Source: JACKII01 sp041687435
GTDB taxonomy: Bacteria; Pseudomonadota; Alphaproteobacteria; Bin95
Assembly (NCBI GenBank): GCA_041687435.1
Contig: JAWLBX010000002.1
Location: 62,001-126,000, forward strand
Reading direction: 5' to 3'
Length of the DNA stretch: 64,000 nucleotides
The notes below the pieces were generated by a model. The model searched no databases. It was not told the DNA's origin and worked only from the letters and a program-made list of their open reading frames with translations. The position numbers were made by a program, and so were the translations under genes. Shown piece by piece: positions 14,946-23,950 of the stretch (positions are counted from its first letter, which is position 1; each line of letters opens with the position of its first letter).

Positions 14946-17384
14946 CTAATAAATGCCGCCCATCCGCCTGCGGACCCTATCCGTGGCATCGCGATTACCG
15001 TCCGCGTCGTCATCGGCCTCGGACGTGGTCTCTCCCCGATCGGCGCCGGGCTCCGTTCCGGGCCGGAACGCTTCCATGATCAGATCCGTATCGCCCGGTT
15101 GCGGCAGCTTCCCGGTCTTGCGGCTGATCTGCACGAACCGAACCCCTTCCGGCGCGCGGAACGGATGGGCCGGATAATATTCCAATGCCTGCTTCATGAA
15201 ATCGCCGAAGATCGGCGCGGCGACGCGGCCGCCGGCCTCGTTCGGCCCCAGGCTTTTCGGCTGGTCGAATCCGACAAACACGCCCACGGCAAGGTCTGAA
15301 CTGAAACCAACGAACCAAGTATCGCGTGCATCATTGCTGGTGCCGGTCTTGCCTGCCAACGGCACGCCCGGAATCCGCGCGCGGGTTGCCGTACCGCGGT
15401 CGATCACACCCTGCAACATCGAGACGATCTGATAGGCCGAGATAGGATCGTCCACCTGTTCGGTCTGCCATTCGGGCAGCGGTACCGTATCGAGCGAGGC
15501 CGCTTCGCCGGAACAGCCAGGACAAGGGCGCTGGTCATGGCGGAACTGGGTTTGGCCGAACCGGTCCTGAATGCGGTCAACAAAACTCGGGTCAATGCGC
15601 TTGCCGCCGTTCAACAGCATTGCATAGGCGGTGGTGAGTTTGAGCAGAGTGGTCTCGCCACTGCCCAGCGCCATCGCCAGCACCGGAGCCATGTCCTCGA
15701 CCACGCCAAAGCGCTCCGCCGTCTCGGCGATTTTCGGCATGCCGACGGCGTTGGCCAGACGGACCGTCATCAGGTTGCGAGACAACTCGATGCCCAGCCG
15801 CAACGGCGACGGGCCATAAAAACGGCCGCTGCTGAAATTCGCCGGTTTCCAGCCACTGCCCAGCACAGTCGGGTCGCGCATGACGAATGGCGCATCCTGA
15901 ACGATCGTCGCCGGGGTGAAGCCGTTGTTGAGCGCGGTCAGATACACAAAAGGTTTGAATGCAGAGCCCGGTTGCCGTTCCGCCTGCACCGCACGGTTGA
16001 ATTCGCTGCGCCGGGAGTTGTAGCCGCCGACCATCGCCAACATCCGGCCGGTGTAGGGATCGACGGCAATCAAGGCGCCATCCGCCTTGGGTGCCTGGGT
16101 CAGGGCGAACTGGCCATCGGGCAGCGCCTGCCCGTCGGCATCGGACCGCCGCACCAACACGACATCGCCAAGCGCCGTCACATCGGCCGGCCGTTTCGGT
16201 TCCCCGACCCTGCGATAGTTTTCCTGAAAAGCACCGGCCCATTTCATTTGCTCGAAGGCGATGGAGCCTTCGCCGCCATCGGCAAACGCGATGGATACCG
16301 ACTTGCCGCCAACCTCGCGGACCATCGCCAGCCGCGTATCCTGGCCCGGATCGGGGTGTTCGATCGCGGCAAGCGCCTCCCGCCAGCCATCCGCAGGGTC
16401 TATCTGCGCGATCGCCCCCCGATAGCCGTGGCGCTGGTCATAGGCTTCAATCCCCCGCCGCAAGGAAGCCTGGGCGACCGCCTGTAACCGCGGGTCCATC
16501 GTCGTCCGCACCGACATGCCGCCTTCATAGAGCCGCGTGTCGCCGAAGCGGGACGCCAGTTCGCGGCGCACCTGTTCGGCGAACCAGGGCGCTGGCTGTT
16601 GGCCGGCCTGGTCCAGCCCGGGCGCCAGCAGGGGGGCCGCCAGCGCCGTTTCCAGCACCGGTCCGGAAATCAACTTTTCTTCCGCCATGCGCCGCAGCAC
16701 GATATTGCGCCGGCTCACGGCATCCTCGCGGTTCCGCACGGGGTGGTAGGTGCTGGGCGCTTTCGGCAGGCCGGCCAGATAGGCGATTTCCTCTGGATTG
16801 AGTTCGTCCAGCGCCTTGGCGAAATAGCGCATGGACGCTGCCGCGACGCCATAGGTGCCCGCGCCCAGATAAATCTCGTTCAGATACAGTTCCAGAATGC
16901 GGTCCTTCGGCAATGCCCGCTCAATGCGGAACGCCAGGATCGCCTCCTTGATTTTGCGCTCGTACGATATCTCGCCCGAAAGCGAGAAGTTCTTCGCGAC
17001 CTGCTGGGTGATCGTAGAGCCGCCAACCAGCCGGCGATCCGTTCCGATATTGCGAATATTGGTGACCGCAGCCCGCAGAATGCCGCGGAAATCCAATCCG
17101 CGATGCTGATAGAAATTGCCGTCCTCTGCCGCCAGAAACGCATTCTTGACCAGGGGCGGGATTTCCTCGATCGGCACAAACACGCGGTTTTCGATCGCGT
17201 ATTCCGCCATCAACTCACCATTGCCCGCGTGCAAGCGCGTGGTGATCGGCGGGACATAGGCCTCCAGCGCCCGGTTGTCCGGCAGGTCGCCGCTGAAATG
17301 ATAGACGGCAGCAATACCACCTGCGAGGCTGATCGCCGTCAGCACCAGAAAGGCCACCAGGCCGCGCAATAACCACCGTTTCAT
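14946..17384 (-). CDS. mrcA: Penicillin-binding protein 1A (bifunctional peptidoglycan synthase)
   Basis: 812 aa inner-membrane protein that polymerises and cross-links peptidoglycan. It has one N-terminal transmembrane helix (about residues 8-30). The GT51 glycosyltransferase domain carries catalytic Glu87 in AAEDGNFYQHRG and GGSTITQQVAKN (121-132). The class A transpeptidase domain has the SxxK nucleophile S474-A-F-K477 and a KTGTSND motif. The C-terminus is a short Asp/Arg-rich tail. It lies 93 bases downstream of the amidase gene on the same strand, so cell-wall synthesis and cleavage genes are adjacent. Confidence 0.96.
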   Translation of the reverse strand: MKRWLLRGLVAFLVLTAISLAGGIAAVYHFSGDLPDNRALEAYVPPITTRLHAGNGELMAEYAIENRVFVPIEEIPPLVKNAFLAAEDGNFYQHRGLDFRGILRAAVTNIRNIGTDRRLVGGSTITQQVAKNFSLSGEISYERKIKEAILAFRIERALPKDRILELYLNEIYLGAGTYGVAAASMRYFAKALDELNPEEIAYLAGLPKAPSTYHPVRNREDAVSRRNIVLRRMAEEKLISGPVLETALAAPLLAPGLDQAGQQPAPWFAEQVRRELASRFGDTRLYEGGMSVRTTMDPRLQAVAQASLRRGIEAYDQRHGYRGAIAQIDPADGWREALAAIEHPDPGQDTRLAMVREVGGKSVSIAFADGGEGSIAFEQMKWAGAFQENYRRVGEPKRPADVTALGDVVLVRRSDADGQALPDGQFALTQAPKADGALIAVDPYTGRMLAMVGGYNSRRSEFNRAVQAERQPGSAFKPFVYLTALNNGFTPATIVQDAPFVMRDPTVLGSGWKPANFSSGRFYGPSPLRLGIELSRNLMTVRLANAVGMPKIAETAERFGVVEDMAPVLAMALGSGETTLLKLTTAYAMLLNGGKRIDPSFVDRIQDRFGQTQFRHDQRPCPGCSGEAASLDTVPLPEWQTEQVDDPISAYQIVSMLQGVIDRGTATRARIPGVPLAGKTGTSNDARDTWFVGFSSDLAVGVFVGFDQPKSLGPNEAGGRVAAPIFGDFMKQALEYYPAHPFRAPEGVRFVQISRKTGKLPQPGDTDLIMEAFRPGTEPGADRGETTSEADDDADGNRDATDRVRRRMGGIY

Positions 17385-17477
17385 TCGACCGCCTTCGCCT
17401 TGGGCATACGATTCTGCAATACGTAGGCCCGGAACCCGCTGGCGTCGACCCCGCCGACCCGCGGCCAGCCGCAGCGG

Positions 17478-18728
17478 TCAGCCGCCGGCTGCCGCATTGG
17501 CCTGATGCCGGACGACAAAAAAATTGTCCACCGCAGCCACGATACCATCGATGATTGCAGCCCGATGATCGGCCGACAGCAGCAACCGCTCCTCCTCCGG
17601 ATGTGACAGGAAGCCCAGTTCGATCAACACGGCCGGAATGTCCGGCGCCTTCAACACGGCGAAACCGGCCTGGCGGTGCGGCCGGTCGAGCACGGGAACG
17701 CGCAGCACCATTGCCTGCACCAACTGGTTGGCAAGCCGCATGGACTGGTTCCTGGTCTCGCGCTGCGCCAGGTCGATCAGGATCGAGACAACATCCGCGC
17801 CCTCGTCCGACAGGTCGAGCCCGCCGATCACATCCGCCTTGTTTTCCCGCACGGCCAGCGCCGCCGCCTCCTCGTCAGAGGATTTGTCGGACAGGGTATA
17901 AACGGAGAGACCGCGGGCATCGCCGCGCAACGCCGAATCTGCATGAAGGGACAAAAAAAGATTCGCACCATGCCGCCGTGCAATGCGTGTGCGTTCTCGC
18001 AACGGCAGAAACCGGTCGTCATTCCGCGTCAGAAACACCTTGTAGCGGCCGGTCACCTGCAATGACTTTCGCAATTGCCGCGCCACTGTCAGCGTCAGAG
18101 TCTTTTCCAGCGTCCGCTGCCGGCCGATCGCGCCCGGATCGACACCGCCATGCCCCGGGTCGAGCACAATGACCGGCGGCGGCAGGGCCTGCCGGCGAGA
18201 GGGACGCGGCGGCGGCACCGGAACCTTTGGCAAACCGCCAAAATCCTGGCTCCTGAAATCCGGCGCAGCTTGCCATTCCAACACCAGCGCGGTGTTGCGC
18301 CCACGCGGCTGCAGCGCCGCGTTGGTAACGCTGATCGGCCGGTCCAGGTCGAAGACGATGCGCATGGCGCCAGAGCGGAAATTGCCCCGCCGCACCCCGC
18401 GCACCAGCCGGCTACGATCAGCCACCCGTTCCAATTGCGCCGTCGGCACGCGCCAGTCCACCGCCTGCAGGTCCAGCACCAGCCTTAGCGGCGACGCCAA
18501 AGTGAACACATGAAAATCGGCAGGCCCATCCATCATGAATTGCACTTGCCCCGAATCACCCTCGCGCAGCAATTCAATATCCACAACCTGCGGGCGGGCC
18601 ATACTGTCGGCCGGGCCGGCTGCGACTGCTGCCAGTACCCCAAGGCACAGCGCAACCAGCTGGCAGGCTAAGCCAGCTCGGCGCGACAGGCTGGCTGGCT
18701 TGAGGGGGGGCGTTGGCAAATCGCGCAT
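17478..18728 (-). CDS. N-acetylmuramoyl-L-alanine amidase with AMIN domain
   Basis: 416 aa exported zinc amidase that removes stem peptides from peptidoglycan during cell separation (AmiC-like). It has a hydrophobic signal segment (about residues 15-37), then an N-terminal AMIN septal-targeting domain (about 45-150) and a Pro-rich linker (PVPPPRPSRRQALPPP). The Amidase_3 domain shows the zinc ligands in LDPGHGGVDPG and SLHAD and the catalytic Glu in IELGFLSHPEE. I chose the ATG at 18728; a TTG 39 bases upstream is possible. It is divergent from rne. Confidence 0.93.
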   Translation of the reverse strand: MRDLPTPPLKPASLSRRAGLACQLVALCLGVLAAVAAGPADSMARPQVVDIELLREGDSGQVQFMMDGPADFHVFTLASPLRLVLDLQAVDWRVPTAQLERVADRSRLVRGVRRGNFRSGAMRIVFDLDRPISVTNAALQPRGRNTALVLEWQAAPDFRSQDFGGLPKVPVPPPRPSRRQALPPPVIVLDPGHGGVDPGAIGRQRTLEKTLTLTVARQLRKSLQVTGRYKVFLTRNDDRFLPLRERTRIARRHGANLFLSLHADSALRGDARGLSVYTLSDKSSDEEAAALAVRENKADVIGGLDLSDEGADVVSILIDLAQRETRNQSMRLANQLVQAMVLRVPVLDRPHRQAGFAVLKAPDIPAVLIELGFLSHPEEERLLLSADHRAAIIDGIVAAVDNFFVVRHQANAAAGG

Positions 18729-19309
18729 GGTTTCGGGTGCAACCGGCTCCCGACCGGACAAGGACAAATGTAATCATAGCACGGACAGTCTGCTGCACAC
18801 AGCGCGGCGAGGCGAGGCGCGGCAACCAGCGCGAACATCAAGAATTGTAAGCACAGGAAAAACAGTCTATGTAACCCTGTCAACGGATGGTGCGCGGCGT
18901 GCCATCTCACGCGTCCGGTCAGCTTGCCGGGCGAGGGGCCGACGGCAGCAGTCATTTTCACTGCCGCCGGCGGCAATCGTGAGCCGCCCGAACCGCGCGA
19001 TCCCCGTTGCAATGATCTTGAAGGAGGCTGGAGCCCTGTTGCGCTCACCTACCGCGCCAACCAACAACCAAAGCGCGATTTTCGTGACGCCACCGGCTTG
19101 CCCCAGCCATCGCCCCCTACACCAAACCGAACGGCCCTGCCGGATCAGTTCGACGCATGCGCGCCGGTCGCTGGCCAGCCTCCATTCCGCTTTTTGCGGC
19201 ATCGGAGTCCGCCACCTGGCCATACGCCTTCAAACGCTTAACCGCGCGCCACCAACACGAACGCCCCCCGGCACCCTATCGGCCGTTCGCCGATCGGAGA
19301 CCATCGTTT
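18729..19309 (+). promoter_or_regulatory. 581-base non-coding leader between amidase gene and rne
   Basis: No open frame here resembles a protein, and I see no tRNA or terminator. It must hold the divergent promoters of the amidase gene and rne. RNase E genes are classically autoregulated through a long 5' leader, and this length fits such a leader. That is an inference from knowledge of other bacteria. Confidence 0.5.
18845..18873 (+). promoter_or_regulatory. Candidate rne promoter
   Basis: TTGTAA (18845-18850), a 17-base spacer and TATGTA (18868-18873) lie in the least GC-rich part of the gap. Transcription from here would give an rne leader of about 430 bases. The match is moderate. Confidence 0.3.
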
Positions 19310-22192
19310 ATGACCAAACGGATGTTGATCGATTCCAGCCACGCGGAACAAACCCGCGTGGTGATTATGGAAGACAACACACTCCTTGAGTACGACTCGG
19401 AAGTCAGCAGCCAGCGGAACCTCAAAGGCAATATCTACCTCGCGAAGATCACCCGCGTAGAGCCCTCGCTTCAGGCGGCATTCGTCGATTACGGCGGCAA
19501 CCGCCACGGCTTCCTGCCGTTCAGCGAAATCCATCCGGATTATTACCGCATCCCGGTGGCCGACCGTGAGGCATTGCTGGCCGAACAGGCGCGCGCCCGC
19601 CGCGCGAACGACTTCGACGACGACGATGACGTCGAGGCCAGTGGCGCTTCGGGTGACCTTGAGTCGAACGGCGACAGCAGCGATGCCCGACCGGCCGACG
19701 ACGAGGACGGCGAAACTGCCGCGCTGGATGCCGATGGCTCGCCCGTCGCCTATGCCGACACCGATGACGACGGCGACGGCGACGATGAGGAAACCGACGA
19801 CGATACGGATGGCGAGGACGAGGACGGCAAACCCCGCCAGCGCCGCAGCAGCCGTGGCCGCAGCAATGGACGCAGCCGCCGCAGCGACAACCGATCGGAG
19901 CAGGACCGCCGCCGCGGCGCCCGCATGCGCCGATCCTACACCATTCAGGAGGTGATCAAGCGCGGCCAGATCATGCTGGTCCAGGTAGTTAAGGAGGAAC
20001 GCGGCACCAAGGGCGCGGCCGTCACCACCTATCTCTCGCTTGCCGGCCGCTATTGCGTTCTCATGCCGAACACAGCGCGCGGCGGCGGCATCAGCCGCAA
20101 GATCACCGTCGGCAAGGACCGCAAGCGGCTGAAGGGCATAGTCGACTCGCTGGAAATTCCAGGCGGCATGGCCGTGATCGTACGGACCGCAGGCATTGGC
20201 CGCACCAAGACGGAAATCAAACGCGACTTCGACTTTCTGGCAAAGACCTGGGAACAGATTCGCGCCGTCACCCTCCAATCCCGCGCGCCCGCGCTGATTT
20301 ACGAGGAAAGCCAGCTCATCAAGCGGGTGCTGCGTGACACTTACAGCCGTGAGATCGAGGAGGTGCTCGTTCAGGGCGATGCCGCCTATCGTGAGGCCAA
20401 GGACTTCATGAAGACCTTGATGCCCAGCCACGCCAAGCGTGTACAGCCGTACAAGGATAGCTCGCCGCCCCTGTTCCATCGCTTCCGCGTCGATGCGCAG
20501 CTGGAACACCTGCACTCGCCCATCGTGCAGCTGCGTTCCGGCGGGTATCTGGTCATCAACCTGACCGAAGCGCTGGTCGCCATCGACGTCAACTCGGGCC
20601 GAGCCACGCGCGAGCGGCATATCGAAGAAACCGCGCTCAAGACCAATCTGGAAGCGGCGGAGGAAATCGCCCGCCAATTGCGCCTGCGTGACCTTGCCGG
20701 TCTGATCGTCATCGACTTCATCGATATGGAAGACCGCCGCAACAACAGCGCGGTGGAACGCAAGCTGAAGGATGCGTTGCGCAACGACCGGGCGCGGGTG
20801 CAGACCGGGCGCATCAGCTCGCTTGGGCTGTTGGAACTGTCGCGCCAGCGCCTGCGGCCGTCGCTGCTGGAAACCATGATGCAGACCTGCCCGCATTGCA
20901 GCGGCACCGGGCGCATCCATTCCACCGCCACCAGCGCCCTGCATGTGTTGCGCGCGCTGGAGGATCACGGCCTGCGCGGCAATGCCGGCATTGCCCGCGT
21001 GACCCTGGCACCGGACGTGGCGTTCTATATTCTGAATGACAAGCGCGATGAACTCACCCGGTTCGAACGTGACTACAACCTGTTCTGCCGCTTCGAGCCG
21101 GACTCCAGCCTGATCGCGCCCGACATGCGGGTGGAGATGCTGGAGCGCACCGAGGCGCCGAATTTCATCGTGGCACCGCTGCCGCCACCGCTGCCGGTCG
21201 AGGTCGAGGAGGACGAGGTCGAGGAAGAAACGGCCAAACCCACGACCGAGGCGAAGCAGGCCCGCGGCAACGGTCAACAACGCAAGAGCCGCCGCTCCAC
21301 ACCGGAGGCCGAGGAAGAGGCCGAAAGTGGGGACGACAGCAACCGCCGCCGCGGGCGACGCGGCGGCCGCCGCCGCCGCCGCGATGGCGAGGACGAAACC
21401 TCGGTCGAGGCAAGCGGCCCGATTGCGCCGCCCGCAGCCGAGCAGGCCGAAACCGCCACCGACAGTGACGGCGATCAGGATACCGGCGGCGACACGGGCC
21501 GCAGCAGCCGCAGCAATCGCCGCCGCCGCCGCCGCAAGCCGCGTCCGGAAACACGCAACCTGCCGGGCGTCGCCGTGTTCGCCCGCGCCGCAACACCGCT
21601 GGCCTTCCATCTTGCACCGACGCCGGACGTTGATTCCGAAGCCGAGGAGCAGACTGACAGCGGAAGCGAAAGCCAAAGCCCGGCACCATCCGGCCCCGTC
21701 AAGAAGAAACGGCCCAACAGGGCCAAGCGGTCCGGAATAAAGAATGCCCCGCCCGCGCCAGCGGCGGAGGAGACCGGGACGGTGGCGGAAGCGCCCGCAA
21801 CAGTGGCAGAACAGCATGCCGCGCCTGCAACAGTGACAGCCGGCAACGAGCCGGCGGAAACCGAACGCAGCGAAACCGTGCCGGCAGCTGCCGAATCTTC
21901 TGAGCCTGCTCCCGAATCTGCTGCCACGTCTTTGCCTCCCGCGGCAGAAACCAAGACGGACGAAGAAGCAGAGCCACAGCCGCGCGTCGAAGCGGAAGCC
22001 ACTGAGGAGAAGGCCGAGGCAAACCCCGCGACAGCAGAACCTGAGCCTGAACCCGAACCTGAACCGGCCCCGGAGCCTGAACCGGAACCGGCGATGGCAG
22101 GGGACACAGCAGCAGAGCCTGAAGCCAGAACCTCGCAGCCGGCGAACGATCGTCCGCGGCGGCGCGGCTGGTGGCAGCGTCTGCTCGAATAG
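19310..22192 (+). CDS. rne: Ribonuclease E
   Basis: 960 aa endoribonuclease and degradosome scaffold. The S1 RNA-binding region (about residues 35-250) is split by a long acidic then Arg-rich insert (about 96-205). The DNase-I-like catalytic core has metal-binding D426 (AIDVNSGR) and D469 (VIDFIDMED), spaced 43 residues as in E. coli. The zinc-link is C527-PHC530. The disordered Arg/acidic tail includes a Glu-Pro repeat tract. The terminal RRRGWWQRLLE (G953-W955) matches the GWW peptide by which Caulobacter RNase E docks PNPase. The ATG at 19310 has GGAGA upstream. Confidence 0.95.
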   Translation: MTKRMLIDSSHAEQTRVVIMEDNTLLEYDSEVSSQRNLKGNIYLAKITRVEPSLQAAFVDYGGNRHGFLPFSEIHPDYYRIPVADREALLAEQARARRANDFDDDDDVEASGASGDLESNGDSSDARPADDEDGETAALDADGSPVAYADTDDDGDGDDEETDDDTDGEDEDGKPRQRRSSRGRSNGRSRRSDNRSEQDRRRGARMRRSYTIQEVIKRGQIMLVQVVKEERGTKGAAVTTYLSLAGRYCVLMPNTARGGGISRKITVGKDRKRLKGIVDSLEIPGGMAVIVRTAGIGRTKTEIKRDFDFLAKTWEQIRAVTLQSRAPALIYEESQLIKRVLRDTYSREIEEVLVQGDAAYREAKDFMKTLMPSHAKRVQPYKDSSPPLFHRFRVDAQLEHLHSPIVQLRSGGYLVINLTEALVAIDVNSGRATRERHIEETALKTNLEAAEEIARQLRLRDLAGLIVIDFIDMEDRRNNSAVERKLKDALRNDRARVQTGRISSLGLLELSRQRLRPSLLETMMQTCPHCSGTGRIHSTATSALHVLRALEDHGLRGNAGIARVTLAPDVAFYILNDKRDELTRFERDYNLFCRFEPDSSLIAPDMRVEMLERTEAPNFIVAPLPPPLPVEVEEDEVEEETAKPTTEAKQARGNGQQRKSRRSTPEAEEEAESGDDSNRRRGRRGGRRRRRDGEDETSVEASGPIAPPAAEQAETATDSDGDQDTGGDTGRSSRSNRRRRRRKPRPETRNLPGVAVFARAATPLAFHLAPTPDVDSEAEEQTDSGSESQSPAPSGPVKKKRPNRAKRSGIKNAPPAPAAEETGTVAEAPATVAEQHAAPATVTAGNEPAETERSETVPAAAESSEPAPESAATSLPPAAETKTDEEAEPQPRVEAEATEEKAEANPATAEPEPEPEPEPAPEPEPEPAMAGDTAAEPEARTSQPANDRPRRRGWWQRLLE

Positions 22193-22216
22193 GCCTGGAC
22201 GATGGCCTTACGTCAC

Positions 22217-22250
22217 GGCAAGATTCCTGTAACGGTAACAGGAGCTTGCC
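22217..22250 (+). promoter_or_regulatory. Hairpin sequestering the aat ribosome-binding site
   Basis: GGCAAG (22217-22222) pairs with CTTGCC (22245-22250), and CCTGT (22226-22230) pairs with ACAGG (22238-22242) around a 7-base loop. The AGGAG Shine-Dalgarno (22240-22244) lies inside the structure, and the start codon begins one base after it. There is no T-run, so it is not a terminator of rne. Confidence 0.5.
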
Positions 22251-22251
22251 G

Positions 22252-22908
22252 ATGACGGTGCTGACTCCGGCCCTGGTGTTGCGCGCCTACGCCATGGGCG
22301 TGTTCCCCATGGCAGAATCGCATGATGCGGACACCCTGTATTGGGTCGATCCGAACATGCGGGGCGTGCTGCCTTTGGACTCGTTCCATGTGCCGCGCCG
22401 TCTGAAACGCACGGTTCGCCAGGGCCGGTTTCAGGTGCGTTGCGATACGGATTTCGCGGGGGTGATCGACGGCTGCGCCGCCGCTACCGACATCCGCAAG
22501 GACACCTGGATCAATGCGGAGGTTCGGGCGCTGTTTCGCGCGCTCTATGGCATGGGTGTGGTCCACACCGTCGAGTGCTGGGAGGATGGGGCGCTGGTTG
22601 GCGGGCTCTATGGCTTGCAACTGGGCGGCGTCTTTTTTGGCGAAAGCATGTTCAGCCGCGCCCGCGATGCCAGCAAGGTGGCCCTGGTCCACCTCGCGGC
22701 ACGCATGGTCCATGGCGGCTTCACCCTGCTGGATACCCAATTTATCACCGACCACCTGAGCCAGTTCGGCGCCATCGAAATCCCGCGTGACACCTACCGC
22801 GCATTGCTTGATGCAGCCATTGGCGTTCAGGCGGAATTCATCGCCGATCTGCCGGCAGACGCCCTCAACGCCTTCCTCGACCGGTCCGACGGCGCCCGGG
22901 CGGATTAA
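22252..22908 (+). CDS. aat: Leucyl/phenylalanyl-tRNA-protein transferase
   Basis: 218 aa cytosolic enzyme of the N-end rule pathway that adds Leu or Phe to proteins with N-terminal Arg or Lys, marking them for ClpAP. Family blocks are visible: AYAMGVFPMAES, WVDPNMRGVLPLD, GGLYGLQLGGVFFGESMFSR and LLDTQFITDHLSQFGA. The start at 22252 has AGGAG 8 bases upstream, but that site is enclosed in a hairpin. It follows rne after 59 bases and is probably cotranscribed. Confidence 0.95.
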   Translation: MTVLTPALVLRAYAMGVFPMAESHDADTLYWVDPNMRGVLPLDSFHVPRRLKRTVRQGRFQVRCDTDFAGVIDGCAAATDIRKDTWINAEVRALFRALYGMGVVHTVECWEDGALVGGLYGLQLGGVFFGESMFSRARDASKVALVHLAARMVHGGFTLLDTQFITDHLSQFGAIEIPRDTYRALLDAAIGVQAEFIADLPADALNAFLDRSDGARAD

Positions 22909-22938
22909 ACGAGGCCCGCCCCCCCGGCGGCCGCCTGC

Positions 22939-23841
22939 CTACTCCGCCGCCGTTACCCGGCGTTGCTCAAAGGTCTCAAACCAGCGCCGGCCGCTGCCTT
23001 TCTGGTTCTCGTAAATCGAGCCCTGGTGCCTGGCTGCTGGCAATGGCAGACGCACCGGCACCGGCTCGACCCGCGGCTCGCGCGTGCTGACGCCGCGGGC
23101 CATGCGGGCCTCGTAGGCTGCGAAATCGCCTTTCAGATTGACCAACGGAAACGCATCTGCTGCCGCATACTCCGTCAACAACAGACGCCGCTGCCGGTTG
23201 GAGGTGTTCAGCGCCGACCCGTGCACCGCGCGCACATGATGAATGGTCATGGAACCTGCTGGCCCGGTCAGCATCTCCGAAGGGGAGACATCCAAACCAG
23301 CCGCATCCGGATCGAACGCGCCGCAGAAAAAGCCATCGGCGTGGTGGTCATACACTGGCCCCTTGTGGCTGCCGGGCAGCACCATCAGCGGGCCGTTGCT
23401 CTCGTCGCAATCGTCCAGCAGCAGGCCGGTGGCCAGAACGTCGTCGTTGGTGTGGGGATAGAAGGCCCAATCCTGATGCCATTCCACCGGCGCGCCATAG
23501 CCGGCCGCCTTCATGTTCATCTTCGCGCCGTAGATCCTGATGTTTTCGCCCAGCAATGGCACCAGAACGTCGGTGATGTCGGTGTCGCAGAACAGATCCC
23601 AGAAATATTTGAAGTGGTTGTGCGGCTCCTTGATCCGGCGCACGCGCGGATTCTGGGCGGTGTGGCTGTCCTCCAGATCGTACACTTCGTTATGCGCCGA
23701 CACGCTAGCCGCCGCGGCGATGATCCGCTCCGTCTCCTCGCGCAGTCGCCGCAGCTTTTCCGGGCTCAGCACGCCTTCGACCACGACATAGCCTTTTTCA
23801 TGATACTGTTCGATCTGTTGCTTGGTCAGTTGGACGGGCAT
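22939..23841 (-). CDS. Phytanoyl-CoA dioxygenase (PhyH) family protein
   Basis: 300 aa Fe(II)/2-oxoglutarate oxygenase of the PhyH fold. The iron ligands H122-x-D124 (EWHQDWAFYPH) and H207 (RAVHGSALN) are present, and Arg in SNRQRR fits the 2-oxoglutarate-binding position. The start at 23841 gives the usual MPVQLTKQQIEQYHEKGYVVVEG N-terminal helix. The substrate is unknown; bacterial members hydroxylate diverse small molecules. It is divergent from an EamA exporter. Confidence 0.88.
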   Translation of the reverse strand: MPVQLTKQQIEQYHEKGYVVVEGVLSPEKLRRLREETERIIAAAASVSAHNEVYDLEDSHTAQNPRVRRIKEPHNHFKYFWDLFCDTDITDVLVPLLGENIRIYGAKMNMKAAGYGAPVEWHQDWAFYPHTNDDVLATGLLLDDCDESNGPLMVLPGSHKGPVYDHHADGFFCGAFDPDAAGLDVSPSEMLTGPAGSMTIHHVRAVHGSALNTSNRQRRLLLTEYAAADAFPLVNLKGDFAAYEARMARGVSTREPRVEPVPVRLPLPAARHQGSIYENQKGSGRRWFETFEQRRVTAAE

Positions 23842-23950
23842 GGCGGGTATCCTGCGGTGAATGACATTGTTCGGGAACTCTGCCTCTTTACCTGGCAGCC
23901 CGCAAGCACCACTACTGACAGCCCCGTCCCACCAGGAAATACTCGCGCCC

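Noticed and set aside
18668..19048. Minus-strand open frame in the rne leader region
   Set aside because: No RBS or family similarity, and it overlaps the start of the amidase gene; probably chance.
19238..21817. Minus-strand open frame of 859 codons opposite rne
   Set aside because: Antisense to RNase E and repetitive in composition, a mirror of the acidic and Arg-rich tracts.
22036..22110. Glu-Pro repeat tract near the end of rne, considered as a DNA repeat element
   Set aside because: It is in frame within the disordered RNase E tail and varies at codon third positions, so it is a protein low-complexity segment, not a mobile or CRISPR repeat.
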